Under the pieces are notes generated by a model. It saw only the letters and a program-made list of their open reading frames with translations. It was not told where the DNA came from and searched no databases. Positions 54,002 to 64,000 of a stretch of DNA of 64,000 bases are shown in pieces. The stretch covers positions 1 to 64,000 of the forward strand of contig CACDFI010000005.1 in the NCBI GenBank assembly GCA_902551985.1, written 5' to 3'. Position 1 is the first letter of the stretch. Every line of letters starts with the position of its first letter. The stretch comes from an uncultured Pelagibacteraceae bacterium (lineage in GTDB: Bacteria > Pseudomonadota > Alphaproteobacteria > Pelagibacterales > Pelagibacteraceae). Made by a program: the position numbers and the translations under genes.

Positions 54002-55243
54002 CTATGCAAATCTGACTGAACTATATGGTTTTAAATCCATATTAGTATTTTCATTTGCAATCATCCCTGAAACTATTTTTCCAGATATTGCCCCCAAAGT
54101 CCATCCTAAATGGTGATGACCAAATGAATAGTATACATTTTCATAATTTTTTGATGGTCCAATCACCGGTAAAAAGTCTGGTAAAGTCGGCCTAAAACCT
54201 AACCATTCATCTTTATGTTCTGGTAAACCATCTAGCATTTCTCTCGCATTTAAAATTAAATTTTTAATTCTATTTTTTGATAGCGCATTTTCTAAACCTC
54301 CAAATTCAACAGTTCCCACTACTCTTAAACCTTGCTCCATTGGCGACATTCCAAAGCCTCTGTTTGAATTCACGACTGGTCTTGAAATCAAATGATCTAA
54401 GTCTTTAAAATGAATATGATATCCTCTTTCAGTATCTAGAGGAATTTTTTCATGTAATTTGTCTGTAAGTCTTTTTGAGAAAGCACCACATGCTATTACT
54501 AATTTATCAAATACAAATCTTTGTGTTTCAGATCTTAATACTGGTTTACCTTCATCGAAATTAACATCTTGAATATTTAATTTAAGAAATTTTCCACCTT
54601 TTTTTACAAAATTTTCAAATAATTTTACTAAAATTTTTTTTGGATTTCTTGCATGTCTTGCATAATCATAGAATACTCCCCCTGAGTAAATAGGTTTTAA
54701 GTTCGGTTCTAAATCATGTATTTCTTTCTTATTTACAATTTTTTGTTTTACACCGAGTTCATCTCTAATTTTAATTTCTAACTCTCTACTTTTTAAATTT
54801 TTTTCATTCCAAATATAAAGTATTCCATTGCTTTCTACCAAACCTTCTAGATCTATTTCGTCAAATAATTCATCATATGCAATTAATGATTGGTCTAAAA
54901 TTTGGTGCATATATTTTGCAGTATGCATCATTTTATCTTTTGTACAGTTAACCATGAATCTTGAAAACCATGGGATCATTTTTGGTACATAATTCCATTT
55001 TAAAGCAAGGGGTCCTCGCGAACTCATCAACATCGCTGGCACATCAGACAAAATGTCTGGTCTGTTTAATGGAACTGATGCATAAGGTGAGAAATGTCCT
55101 GCATTTCCATAAGATGCAGCATTACCAGGCTCATCTCTATCAAAAAGTATTACCTGATATCCTTTTTTTTGAAGAAAAAGAGCATTACATACACCTTGGA
55201 TGCCCGCACCAACGATTCCAATTTTTAGATTTTTATCAGACAT
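54002..55243 (-). CDS. dadA: D-amino acid dehydrogenase, DadA family
   Basis: A 413-residue FAD oxidoreductase of the DAO/DadA type: GIVGAGIQGVCNALFLQKKGYQVILFDRDEPG at the start, then SYGNAGHFSPYASVPL as in DadA, and GFRPTLPDFLPVIGPS near 355. DadA converts D-amino acids to 2-oxoacids and ammonia at the membrane, feeding electrons to quinones. It leads the minus run that continues with the indolepyruvate oxidoreductase gene. Related glycine/sarcosine oxidases are a less likely alternative. Confidence 0.85.
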   Translation of the reverse strand: MSDKNLKIGIVGAGIQGVCNALFLQKKGYQVILFDRDEPGNAASYGNAGHFSPYASVPLNRPDILSDVPAMLMSSRGPLALKWNYVPKMIPWFSRFMVNCTKDKMMHTAKYMHQILDQSLIAYDELFDEIDLEGLVESNGILYIWNEKNLKSRELEIKIRDELGVKQKIVNKKEIHDLEPNLKPIYSGGVFYDYARHARNPKKILVKLFENFVKKGGKFLKLNIQDVNFDEGKPVLRSETQRFVFDKLVIACGAFSKRLTDKLHEKIPLDTERGYHIHFKDLDHLISRPVVNSNRGFGMSPMEQGLRVVGTVEFGGLENALSKNRIKNLILNAREMLDGLPEHKDEWLGFRPTLPDFLPVIGPSKNYENVYYSFGHHHLGWTLGAISGKIVSGMIANENTNMDLKPYSSVRFA

Positions 55244-55319
55244 CTAATAAATATAGATGGAGTTGGTTGAAATTATATATGATATTTGATCGCGGCTGAT
55301 ATCAAAATAGGTAATAAGT

Positions 55320-56444
55320 TTAATTTGATATTATTTCCCGGCTATAAATTTTACAACTCATCACAATACTTAAGCCGATCATAATAGAAAGCATTGATGA
55401 GCCTCCATAAGACATAATTGGTAATGGGGCTCCTACAATTGGCAATAATCCTACAACCATAGCTATATTCACAAATACATATAAGAAAAGAGCTGTTGAA
55501 AAACCAAAGCAATATAGTTTTGCAAAAAAACTCCTACAAGAAAACCCTATTTTGATAATCCTATAAATCATCAATGCATATAAAAATATTAGTAGTATTG
55601 AACCTATAAATCCAAATTCCTCTGAGAAAAGAGTAAATATAAAATCTGTATGTTTTTCTGGCAAAAACTCTAGATAACTCTGAGTACCTTGCAAGAAACC
55701 CTTTCCATGCATACCACCAGAACCAATTGCTATTTTAGATTGAATAATTTGATAACCTGCACCTAAAGGATCTCTTTCAGGATTAAAAAAAGTTAAAATT
55801 CTTGATTTTTGGTATGGTTTTAAAACTGAAATTATAAATGGCAAAGATACAAGGAGTAATAGACCAGAATAAATAAAATATTTTATGTTCAATCCCGCTA
55901 ACCAAATTATAGCTATTCCACTACCTGCTATTAAAATAGCAGTTCCTAAATCTGGTTGAGTGATTACTAAATAACAAGGTATCAATAAAAGTATTATTGG
56001 TTGCAGCAGATATTTATAGCTTTCGATATCTACACTTTGTATCCTATGATAATATCTAGCAAAGCAAACAATAACTGCAATTTTCATAAGTTCAGATGGT
56101 TGAAGATTGAATACAAATAAGTTGATCCAACGCTTAGAACCAGAAGCTGAAATTCCAAAAAAAATAACCAACAACAAAAGTAAAAGACCAAATAAATAAA
56201 ATATATAAGCATGTCTATACCAAGTTGAAACTCTTACAAATGACAAGGCCAAGAATAACGAGAAAAATGCAATTAATCTTATTAAATGATTTTTTGTATA
56301 AAACGAAAAATCTCCACTTTCTGTTGAATAAATTGAAAAAACGCTAATAGCTCCAATTATTAAAACTAATAAAATTAAAAAATAATCTACAGATTTTAAT
56401 TTATCAACAAAAGAATAATTTGAATTTAAAGTTGAGTAGATCAT
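55320..56444 (-). CDS. rodA: Rod-shape SEDS glycosyltransferase RodA
   Basis: A 374-residue SEDS protein with about ten membrane segments, FGISASGSKRWINLFVFNLQPSELMKIA, QPDLGTAILI, and GSGGMHGKGFLQGTQSYLEFLPEKHTDFIF, all conserved in RodA/FtsW. With PBP2 it polymerises peptidoglycan for cell elongation. The ATG overlaps the PBP2 stop (TAATG). It is the last gene of the leuA-mre operon. Confidence 0.95.
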   Translation of the reverse strand: MIYSTLNSNYSFVDKLKSVDYFLILLVLIIGAISVFSIYSTESGDFSFYTKNHLIRLIAFFSLFLALSFVRVSTWYRHAYIFYLFGLLLLLLVIFFGISASGSKRWINLFVFNLQPSELMKIAVIVCFARYYHRIQSVDIESYKYLLQPIILLLIPCYLVITQPDLGTAILIAGSGIAIIWLAGLNIKYFIYSGLLLLVSLPFIISVLKPYQKSRILTFFNPERDPLGAGYQIIQSKIAIGSGGMHGKGFLQGTQSYLEFLPEKHTDFIFTLFSEEFGFIGSILLIFLYALMIYRIIKIGFSCRSFFAKLYCFGFSTALFLYVFVNIAMVVGLLPIVGAPLPIMSYGGSSMLSIMIGLSIVMSCKIYSREIISN

Positions 56445-58393
56445 TATATAATTTTAATTTCTTTCCTTATTATTTCTCTATCTTTATCTCTATCTATAAT
56501 TTTTTTAATCAATTTATTTGCTAGAGGTGCTGCTGCTTTACTGCCAGACCCACCATGTTCAACCAAAACACTTATGGCGTATTTTGGCTTGTCATAAGGA
56601 GCAAATGCTACAAACAATGCATGATCTCTATTTTTATATTCAATTTCAGATGTATCTAAATCTAATTCTCTGTCCTTATCAGTGATTCTTCTTACTTGCG
56701 AGGTTCCTGTCTTTCCAGCATACCTATATTTTTTATCTACATGTCTTGATCTAAATGATGTACCAAATTGTTCGTTTGTTGATCCATACATTGCATCAAG
56801 AACAATTTTGATATTTTTTGGATTTTTATATAATTTTTCGTAAAAATTTATATTTTTATCTTTTAATATATTTGCCTTTGAGGGTTTATTTTTCTCAGAC
56901 TCGATTTTTGATAAAATTTCTTCATAATTAAAATTGCTATTATAAATTATATTTGGTTTAATTTTAAAACCACCATTTGCTAGCTGAGCAGTCATTAAAC
57001 AAAGTTGTAGAGGAGTTGTTTGTATATATCCTTGCCCAATTCCTGTGATAACAGTCTCACCAAGATACCAAGATTGCTCTAAAACTTGTTTTTTCCATTT
57101 AGTAGATGGAACGAGACCCTTTTTTTCTTCAGAAAAGATATTTTCTAGTACTTTTGAGCCTAAACCATATCTTTTGGCAATAATCGCTAACCTATCTACT
57201 CCAAGTAATCTTGCTACTTCATAAAAATAAATGTCACACGATTGCTTAATGGCATTTCTTAAGCTCATTATGCCGTGACCATTTTTTTTCCAGCAATGAT
57301 ATTTCTGACCATATAATTCATAGGGATGATCATGACCTTTGCATTTGATTTTGAGGTTAGGATTTATAATTCCGTATTCTAAAGCAGCAAGAGCTACTAG
57401 AGGTTTTATAGTAGAACCTGGCGAGTATAGACCTGCTATTGACTTGTTAACTAGTGGTCTTAATTTATTATTTTTAATCTCATTCCAATCTTTTTTATTT
57501 ATACCGTATGTAAATTTATTTGGATCATAGGTAGGCGAAGATGCCATTGCTATTATTTCGCCACTATAAATATCCATAGCACAAATGGATCCAGCTTTAT
57601 TTTCAAGAAGTTTTTGTGCGAGTTTTTGTGCCTCTATATCAATTGTTGTTCTAAGATTTTCTCCTTGAGTTTCTTTTTTATAACTGATTTCTCTAATTTT
57701 TTTTCCTGACGAGTTTACCTCATATCTTTTGATACCATAATTTCCAATTAATATTTGATCTGTTGAATTTTCTATTCCTATTTTTCCAACTTTCAGACCT
57801 GGAACAAAATTTTTCTCAATCTTTTCATTCTTTATTATGTCATCTGGGCTAGCATCGCCCACATATCCAACAATGTGAACTAAATCATTTGAATAAGGAT
57901 AATACCTGGAAGTAGATAAAACTGGTTTCGCCCCCTCTATTTCATGTAAATAAAGATTTAATTTTGAGAATTTTTCCCAAGATAAATTTTCAGATACTAC
58001 GATAGTATCCCAAGGCTTAATTTTCTGTTTTTTTTCGTAAATTTTACTTAATTCATCATCACTTAAATTAATTATATTTTTTAATTTAAATATAGAGTTA
58101 TTAAAATCTTTTGTTTCATCTAAAGACAGATGAACCTGATAAACTCTTTTGTTGTCAGCAATTACATTATTATAAAAATCTGTAATTACACCTCTTTTAG
58201 GTGGCGTTTTCCACTCTCTAAATCTATTTTTATCAGATAATAACTCATATTTTTTTTTTTCAGATATTTGAAGGTTATATAATCTTGAGGTTATTAATCC
58301 TAACAAACCAACTTTTGCTGTTCCTAAAATGAAAAGTCTTCGATTAATAGTCTTATTTTTATCTAAATTATTATTTCTTTTTATCATTGCCAC
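56444..58393 (-). CDS. mrdA: Penicillin-binding protein 2 (MrdA)
   Basis: A 649-residue class B PBP. One N-terminal membrane segment (RRLFILGTAKVGLLGLITSRLY) is followed by the PBP dimer domain and the transpeptidase domain with Ser327-x-x-Lys330 (SPGSTIK), an SCD motif in the KQSCDIYFYE stretch and YAGKTGTSQV near 555. It crosslinks peptidoglycan with RodA. The annotated start here is a GTG at 58393; an ATG two codons later (58387) is equally likely. The 5' end overlaps mreD by 17-23 bases. Confidence 0.95.
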   Translation of the reverse strand: MAMIKRNNNLDKNKTINRRLFILGTAKVGLLGLITSRLYNLQISEKKKYELLSDKNRFREWKTPPKRGVITDFYNNVIADNKRVYQVHLSLDETKDFNNSIFKLKNIINLSDDELSKIYEKKQKIKPWDTIVVSENLSWEKFSKLNLYLHEIEGAKPVLSTSRYYPYSNDLVHIVGYVGDASPDDIIKNEKIEKNFVPGLKVGKIGIENSTDQILIGNYGIKRYEVNSSGKKIREISYKKETQGENLRTTIDIEAQKLAQKLLENKAGSICAMDIYSGEIIAMASSPTYDPNKFTYGINKKDWNEIKNNKLRPLVNKSIAGLYSPGSTIKPLVALAALEYGIINPNLKIKCKGHDHPYELYGQKYHCWKKNGHGIMSLRNAIKQSCDIYFYEVARLLGVDRLAIIAKRYGLGSKVLENIFSEEKKGLVPSTKWKKQVLEQSWYLGETVITGIGQGYIQTTPLQLCLMTAQLANGGFKIKPNIIYNSNFNYEEILSKIESEKNKPSKANILKDKNINFYEKLYKNPKNIKIVLDAMYGSTNEQFGTSFRSRHVDKKYRYAGKTGTSQVRRITDKDRELDLDTSEIEYKNRDHALFVAFAPYDKPKYAISVLVEHGGSGSKAAAPLANKLIKKIIDRDKDREIIRKEIKII

Positions 58394-58895
58394 TCAATTG
58401 AACAATATTATCAATCCAACTTAATATTTTGGCAAGTAAAGGATATAAAAGAAATGTAGCAAATAATCCTAATAACAAGCTGTTATATATTATTGGGACA
58501 TCAAATATAAAAACTAGTATAATATAATTAATTGATCCTGCAATTAAAATTGAAATTAAAAAAAATACCCAATCATAAAATAAATTTTGTAATATTATTC
58601 TAGATCTTACAAAACCAGTAATTATACAAAGTGATAAATACTCAATTGATGAGATACCTAAAGGATTATCTTGAATTACATCATTTAATATACCCGCTAA
58701 AAAAATGAAACCTAAGCCTAAATAATTTGGTTTTTTTAAACTCCAATAAAAAATCAAAAGGTAACTAATATTAAAACTTAGATTATGGCCACTATATGTA
58801 AAATTATATTTTGAGCTCAATAAAATAGAAACAATTAAAATAAGAAGAGGAAATATTGAGAGTATACTTGAATAAAATTTATTTGGTATGCTCAC
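58371..58895 (-). CDS. mreD: Rod-shape protein MreD
   Basis: A 174-residue membrane protein with five to six segments, recognised by position between mreC and mrdA and by the family pattern LIFYWSLKKPNYLGLGFIFLAGILNDVIQDNPLGISS. It is a poorly conserved membrane partner of MreC in the elongasome. ATGA overlap with mreC shows coupled translation. Confidence 0.9.
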   Translation of the reverse strand: MSIPNKFYSSILSIFPLLILIVSILLSSKYNFTYSGHNLSFNISYLLIFYWSLKKPNYLGLGFIFLAGILNDVIQDNPLGISSIEYLSLCIITGFVRSRIILQNLFYDWVFFLISILIAGSINYIILVFIFDVPIIYNSLLLGLFATFLLYPLLAKILSWIDNIVQLSGNDKKK

Positions 58896-59734
58896 TTTTT
58901 GTAATAAACCTTCACAAATTCAATTTGTGTAAAATCTGAAAAGTATTTTACTTTTGCATAGTCATTATCAATAACTATTTTTCCAACAGGTATGCCTGAA
59001 GAAATTATTCCGTCTGCTCCAGACGTATAAACCACATTTCCATCTTTTATATTATTATTTTCCGGTAAATATTCAATTTTTCCTAACTTATTATCACCAG
59101 TTCCAGATAAAATTGCGCTGACAGCACCGGGTTCAATAATAACAGGAATTTTACTATTCAAATCACTTATAAGTAATATTCTTGAAGTAAGGTAGTTGCT
59201 GTCTACGACCTTACCTACAAAATATGAATTACTTCTAACCGCAGCACCCAATTTAATTCCATGCTTAAATCCTTTATTGATTAGCATGGATCTCAGATAA
59301 GGACTTTTTTGATCTAATAAAACTTTAGTGATATGGAAATCTTCTTTGTAAAGATTTTTTTCATCTATTAATTTTTTTAATCTTTGATTTTCTTCTTTTA
59401 AAAAATTGCTTTCAAGAATTAAACTTTTATTTTTTTTCTGCTCGATTTTGAGTTTTTCATATTCATCATACATATTAAGATGATCTATAAAAGAGTAATA
59501 AGTCTTCGTAATTGATTTAAAAGGAATTGAAGCAACATACGATGACTTTATAATTATGTCTTTTGTAATTAATCTTGCTTGATTTATTGGGCCAGATTTA
59601 AAATACTCTAAAGAAAGTATTATTATAGAGGTAATTATTAAAGTTAATAGTGAGAATTTTTGTCTATTTCTCTTTTTTAAAAAAACAGAGCGAGCAGATA
59701 TAACAAAATCATCTCTGCCCATTTCTCTAGACAT
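58892..59734 (-). CDS. mreC: Rod-shape protein MreC
   Basis: A 280-residue protein with a single N-terminal membrane helix (FSLLTLIITSIIILSLEYF), a coiled coil at roughly residues 90-135 rich in Glu, Lys and Leu, and a beta-rich periplasmic domain with the family motif SPYLRSMLINKG. It scaffolds the elongasome. It begins five bases after the mreB stop and shares four bases with mreD. Confidence 0.93.
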   Translation of the reverse strand: MSREMGRDDFVISARSVFLKKRNRQKFSLLTLIITSIIILSLEYFKSGPINQARLITKDIIIKSSYVASIPFKSITKTYYSFIDHLNMYDEYEKLKIEQKKNKSLILESNFLKEENQRLKKLIDEKNLYKEDFHITKVLLDQKSPYLRSMLINKGFKHGIKLGAAVRSNSYFVGKVVDSNYLTSRILLISDLNSKIPVIIEPGAVSAILSGTGDNKLGKIEYLPENNNIKDGNVVYTSGADGIISSGIPVGKIVIDNDYAKVKYFSDFTQIEFVKVYYKK

Positions 59735-59739
59735 TTTAA

Positions 59740-60771
<1,032 letters not shown>

Positions 60772-62361
60772 TTATATACCTCTCATTTTTTGATTTTCGT
60801 AGTTTTGATTTTCTAAGTTTTCGCCTGGTGCAGTTTTATCTCTTTTAATAATCATCTTATTTAGAGAATTAATATAAGCATTTGCTGATGCAACTAAAGT
60901 GTCTGTATCTGCTGCTTGTCCAACTGTTGTTTTGCCGTTTTCCTCAATTTTTACACTTACTGTTGCCTGTGCATCTGTTCCCTCCGTTACAGCATGTACT
61001 TGATAAAGTTGTAAATTTACATCGTGAGGATAAAGTTTTTTTATACATTTAAAAATTGCATCAACTGGACCATCCCCAGTTTCTGAGGCTTTTTTAACTT
61101 CTCCAAAAACATCCAAAGTCATCTCTGCTCTCTGTGGTTCTCCTGTTCCTGCAAATACTTTTAAAGATTTTAGATTTATAGCGCTAACTTTGTTGTCAAC
61201 TATAAGGCTATCATCTATCAGAGCAATTATATCTTCATCATAAACATGTTTCTTTTTATCTGCTAAAATTTTAAATTTTGCAAATGCATTATCAACAATA
61301 TCATCAGTTAAATCTGGATATCCTAAACTAGTTAGTTTATCCTTAAACGCATGTCTTCCTGAATGTTTTCCCATTACTAATGATGTCTGTTTAACGCCAA
61401 CACTTTCAGGAGTCATAATTTCATAAGTTTGTCTATTTTTTAACATTCCGTCTTGGTGTATACCTGCTTCGTGAGCAAAAGCATTTTTTCCTACAATAGC
61501 CTTATTATATTGGACAGGAAATCCTGTAGCATTTGATACAATTTTAGAAGCTTTACTTAAAAGAGTAGTTTCAATTCCTGTTTCAAAAGGCATTAAGTCT
61601 GGTCTTGTTTTCATTGCCATAACAACTTCTTCAAGAGCTGCATTACCTGCTCTTTCTCCTAATCCATTAATAGTACATTCAATTTGTCTTGCTCCTGCTT
61701 GAACACCAGCTAGAGAATTAGCAACTGCCAATCCTAAGTCATTATGACAATGTGTTGACAGGATTGCTTTATCTATGTTTGGTACTTTGTTTAATAAAGT
61801 TTCGATAATCTTTGTAAATTCAGATGGTATAGTGTATCCAACTGTATCTGGAATATTTATTGTTTTAGCACCACATTTTATTGCAAGTTCAACTGTCTTA
61901 CACATATAGTCCATATCGGTTCTTGTCCCATCCTCACATGACCATTCTACATCATCAGTGAAATTTCTTGCATAAGTAACATTTTCTTTAATTGCCTCAT
62001 AAACTTCATCCGGTGACTTATTAAGTTTATGCTTCATATGTAATGGACTTGTTGAAATAAACGTATGAATTCTAAATCTTGGAGCGTGTTTAAGAGCCTC
62101 ATAACATCTATCAATATCTTTTTTTGAATGTCTTGCTAAACCTGCAGGTATTGATTTCTTTAAAATTTTACTAACCTCAGTAACAGCTTCAAAGTCACCG
62201 GGAGATGCTATTGGGAAACCAGCTTCTATTATATCAATACCAAGTTCATCAAATACTCTTGCTATTTGAATTTTTTCCTCAAGACTCATTGATGCACCTG
62301 GTGACTGCTCGCCGTCACGCATAGTTGTATCAAAAATGTAAACTCTATTTTTATCACTCAT
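60772..62361 (-). CDS. leuA: 2-isopropylmalate synthase
   Basis: A 529-residue LeuA. The N-terminal HMGL-like TIM barrel has FDTTMRDGEQSPGASM and the metal-binding STHCHNDLGLAVANSLAG near 200. The C-terminal LeuA dimer regulatory domain from about 385 carries FAGTGEPQRAEMTLDVFG and EGTDAQATVSVK, so leucine feedback is expected. It condenses acetyl-CoA with 2-oxoisovalerate, the first step of leucine synthesis. It heads the mreBCD-mrdA-rodA run and is 90 bases downstream of ilvC. Confidence 0.96.
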   Translation of the reverse strand: MSDKNRVYIFDTTMRDGEQSPGASMSLEEKIQIARVFDELGIDIIEAGFPIASPGDFEAVTEVSKILKKSIPAGLARHSKKDIDRCYEALKHAPRFRIHTFISTSPLHMKHKLNKSPDEVYEAIKENVTYARNFTDDVEWSCEDGTRTDMDYMCKTVELAIKCGAKTINIPDTVGYTIPSEFTKIIETLLNKVPNIDKAILSTHCHNDLGLAVANSLAGVQAGARQIECTINGLGERAGNAALEEVVMAMKTRPDLMPFETGIETTLLSKASKIVSNATGFPVQYNKAIVGKNAFAHEAGIHQDGMLKNRQTYEIMTPESVGVKQTSLVMGKHSGRHAFKDKLTSLGYPDLTDDIVDNAFAKFKILADKKKHVYDEDIIALIDDSLIVDNKVSAINLKSLKVFAGTGEPQRAEMTLDVFGEVKKASETGDGPVDAIFKCIKKLYPHDVNLQLYQVHAVTEGTDAQATVSVKIEENGKTTVGQAADTDTLVASANAYINSLNKMIIKRDKTAPGENLENQNYENQKMRGI

Positions 62362-62383
62362 ATTGCTATTTTATGCACTCGGC

Positions 62384-62411
62384 ATAATACATGCTCACGC
62401 ACAGATTGCAA
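62384..62411 (-). promoter_or_regulatory. Candidate promoter of leuA and the mre operon
   Basis: On the minus strand TTGCAA and TATTAT are separated by 16 bases, and transcription would begin about 16 bases before the leuA ATG at 62361. The GC-richer spacer stands out from its surroundings. It lies just downstream of the possible ilvC terminator, as expected for a new transcript. Confidence 0.5.
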
Positions 62412-62416
62412 AATAA

Positions 62417-62436
62417 TTTGGTCTATTTCGACCAAA
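62417..62436 (-). terminator. Possible weak terminator after ilvC
   Basis: TTTGGTC and GACCAAA form a 7-bp stem with a 6-base loop 14 bases after the ilvC stop, followed on the minus strand by TTATTTTG. Stem GC content is modest and the T-tract broken, so termination is probably incomplete. Confidence 0.5.
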
Positions 62437-62450
62437 AATCAATATTAAAT

Positions 62451-63488
<1,038 letters not shown>

Positions 63489-64000
63489 TTATTTAAACAC
63501 ATCTGATCCCCTAGTCATGGCAACAGCACCCGTTCTAGACACACTTACTAAACCAAATTTTGTTAAATTTTTTGACATTTTATCTATTTCTCTTCTTAAA
63601 GCTGTAATTTGAATTACTTTTGATTTTTTTGTTTCATCCAATACAACAGGATTGAAGTTTTTGCACGCTTTAAATGCTTTGATTAACTTTTCACTGTTAG
63701 CAACAAATTTAAATAGAGCCATTTCTTTAAAAATAACATTTTTATCCTCTCTTTTGAAATCTGCAACTTTATGTACAGGTACCAATTTTTTTAATTGAAG
63801 CTTAATTTGATCAACTACTTGAGGTGTTCCAGTTGTAACTATTGTAATTCTCGATATATTTTCCTTTTGATCTACCTCAGCAACAGCTAATGACTCTATA
63901 TTATAACCTCTTCCAGAAAAAAGCCCTACTACTCTTGCTAAAACTCCAGCTTCATTATCTACCCAAACTACGATTATGTGTGTGTCATTTTTCTGTTTTT
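63489..64000 (-). CDS. ilvN: Acetolactate synthase small subunit, N-terminus cut by window edge
   Basis: The frame is open from the stop at 63489 to the right window edge. The first visible residues (HIIVVWVDNEAGVLARVVGLFSGRGYNIESLAVAEVD) form the ACT domain of IlvN/IlvH, and the rest fits the C-terminal small-subunit domain (ALFKFVANSEKL, ITALRREIDKM). A TTG-initiated reading from 63785 would miss the ACT domain and was not used. The true start should lie just beyond 64000. It regulates the catalytic subunit by valine binding. Confidence 0.93.
   Translation of the reverse strand, partial: KQKNDTHIIVVWVDNEAGVLARVVGLFSGRGYNIESLAVAEVDQKENISRITIVTTGTPQVVDQIKLQLKKLVPVHKVADFKREDKNVIFKEMALFKFVANSEKLIKAFKACKNFNPVVLDETKKSKVIQITALRREIDKMSKNLTKFGLVSVSRTGAVAMTRGSDVFK

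Noticed and set aside
55285-55306. TTTGAT / ATCAAA stem after rodA as a terminator
   Set aside because: Only 6 bp with a 10-base loop, low GC in the stem and no T-tract on the minus strand.

Overview
The window looks like a Pelagibacterales (SAR11) or very closely related marine alphaproteobacterial chromosome. The reasons are very low GC by eye, Lys/Asn/Ile-rich proteins, genes that abut or overlap by 1-14 bases almost everywhere, no mobile elements, and many ABC importers, DMT permeases and Fe(II)/2-oxoglutarate (2OG) oxygenases aimed at small dissolved organics. There is no gene-free stretch longer than about 120 bases. No tRNA, rRNA, CRISPR, IS or phage gene was seen. Both ends cut genes: a methyltransferase-like gene on the left and ilvN on the right.

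Region by region. (1) 1-4277, minus: Fe-alcohol dehydrogenase, amidase, DMT permease and a truncated homocysteine S-methyltransferase-type gene. (2) 4314-12547: a betaine/carnitine-type ABC importer (two ATPases, one double-length permease, one binding protein) around a GDPD phosphodiesterase and a gamma-butyrobetaine dioxygenase. (3) 12564-24358: catabolic genes including carnitine 3-dehydrogenase, a BKACE/DUF849 enzyme and a small thioesterase. With the dioxygenase these can be assembled into gamma-butyrobetaine -> carnitine -> 3-dehydrocarnitine -> betainyl-CoA -> glycine betaine. Three more 2OG oxygenases, a GMC oxidoreductase, aldolases, an SDR and a luciferase-like/hydrolase pair surround them. 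(4) 24360-31021, plus: an operon of unknown substrate behind a possibly structured leader, with a luciferase-like monooxygenase, a sulfoacetaldehyde-acetyltransferase-like TPP enzyme, a DUF1185 protein, an alpha/beta hydrolase, an aldehyde dehydrogenase and a DMT permease. (5) 31095-44816: a binding protein on plus facing a tightly packed minus run that encodes two complete branched-chain/amide-type ABC importers, AzlCD, a pentapeptide-repeat protein, a CsiD/GlaH glutarate hydroxylase, a ProC-like reductase and a LysE exporter. (6) 44905-46220: a RhtB-type exporter whose ribosome-binding site lies in a 10-bp inverted repeat, a small basic protein and a glutaredoxin. (7) 46222-55243, minus: D-amino acid dehydrogenase, indolepyruvate ferredoxin oxidoreductase, DMT permease, 2-hydroxyacid dehydrogenase, histone-deacetylase-like hydrolase, MsrB and a DUF1479 oxygenase. 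(8) 55320-64000, minus: ilvN-ilvC, then leuA-mreB-mreC-mreD-mrdA-rodA, the conserved housekeeping end.

Taken together, the accessory part imports and breaks down methylated amines and amino-acid-like compounds, and the right end makes branched-chain amino acids and the rod-shape cell-wall machinery. Substrate assignments are inferences from family and neighbourhood. The sequence directly supports the families, motifs, overlaps and hairpins.
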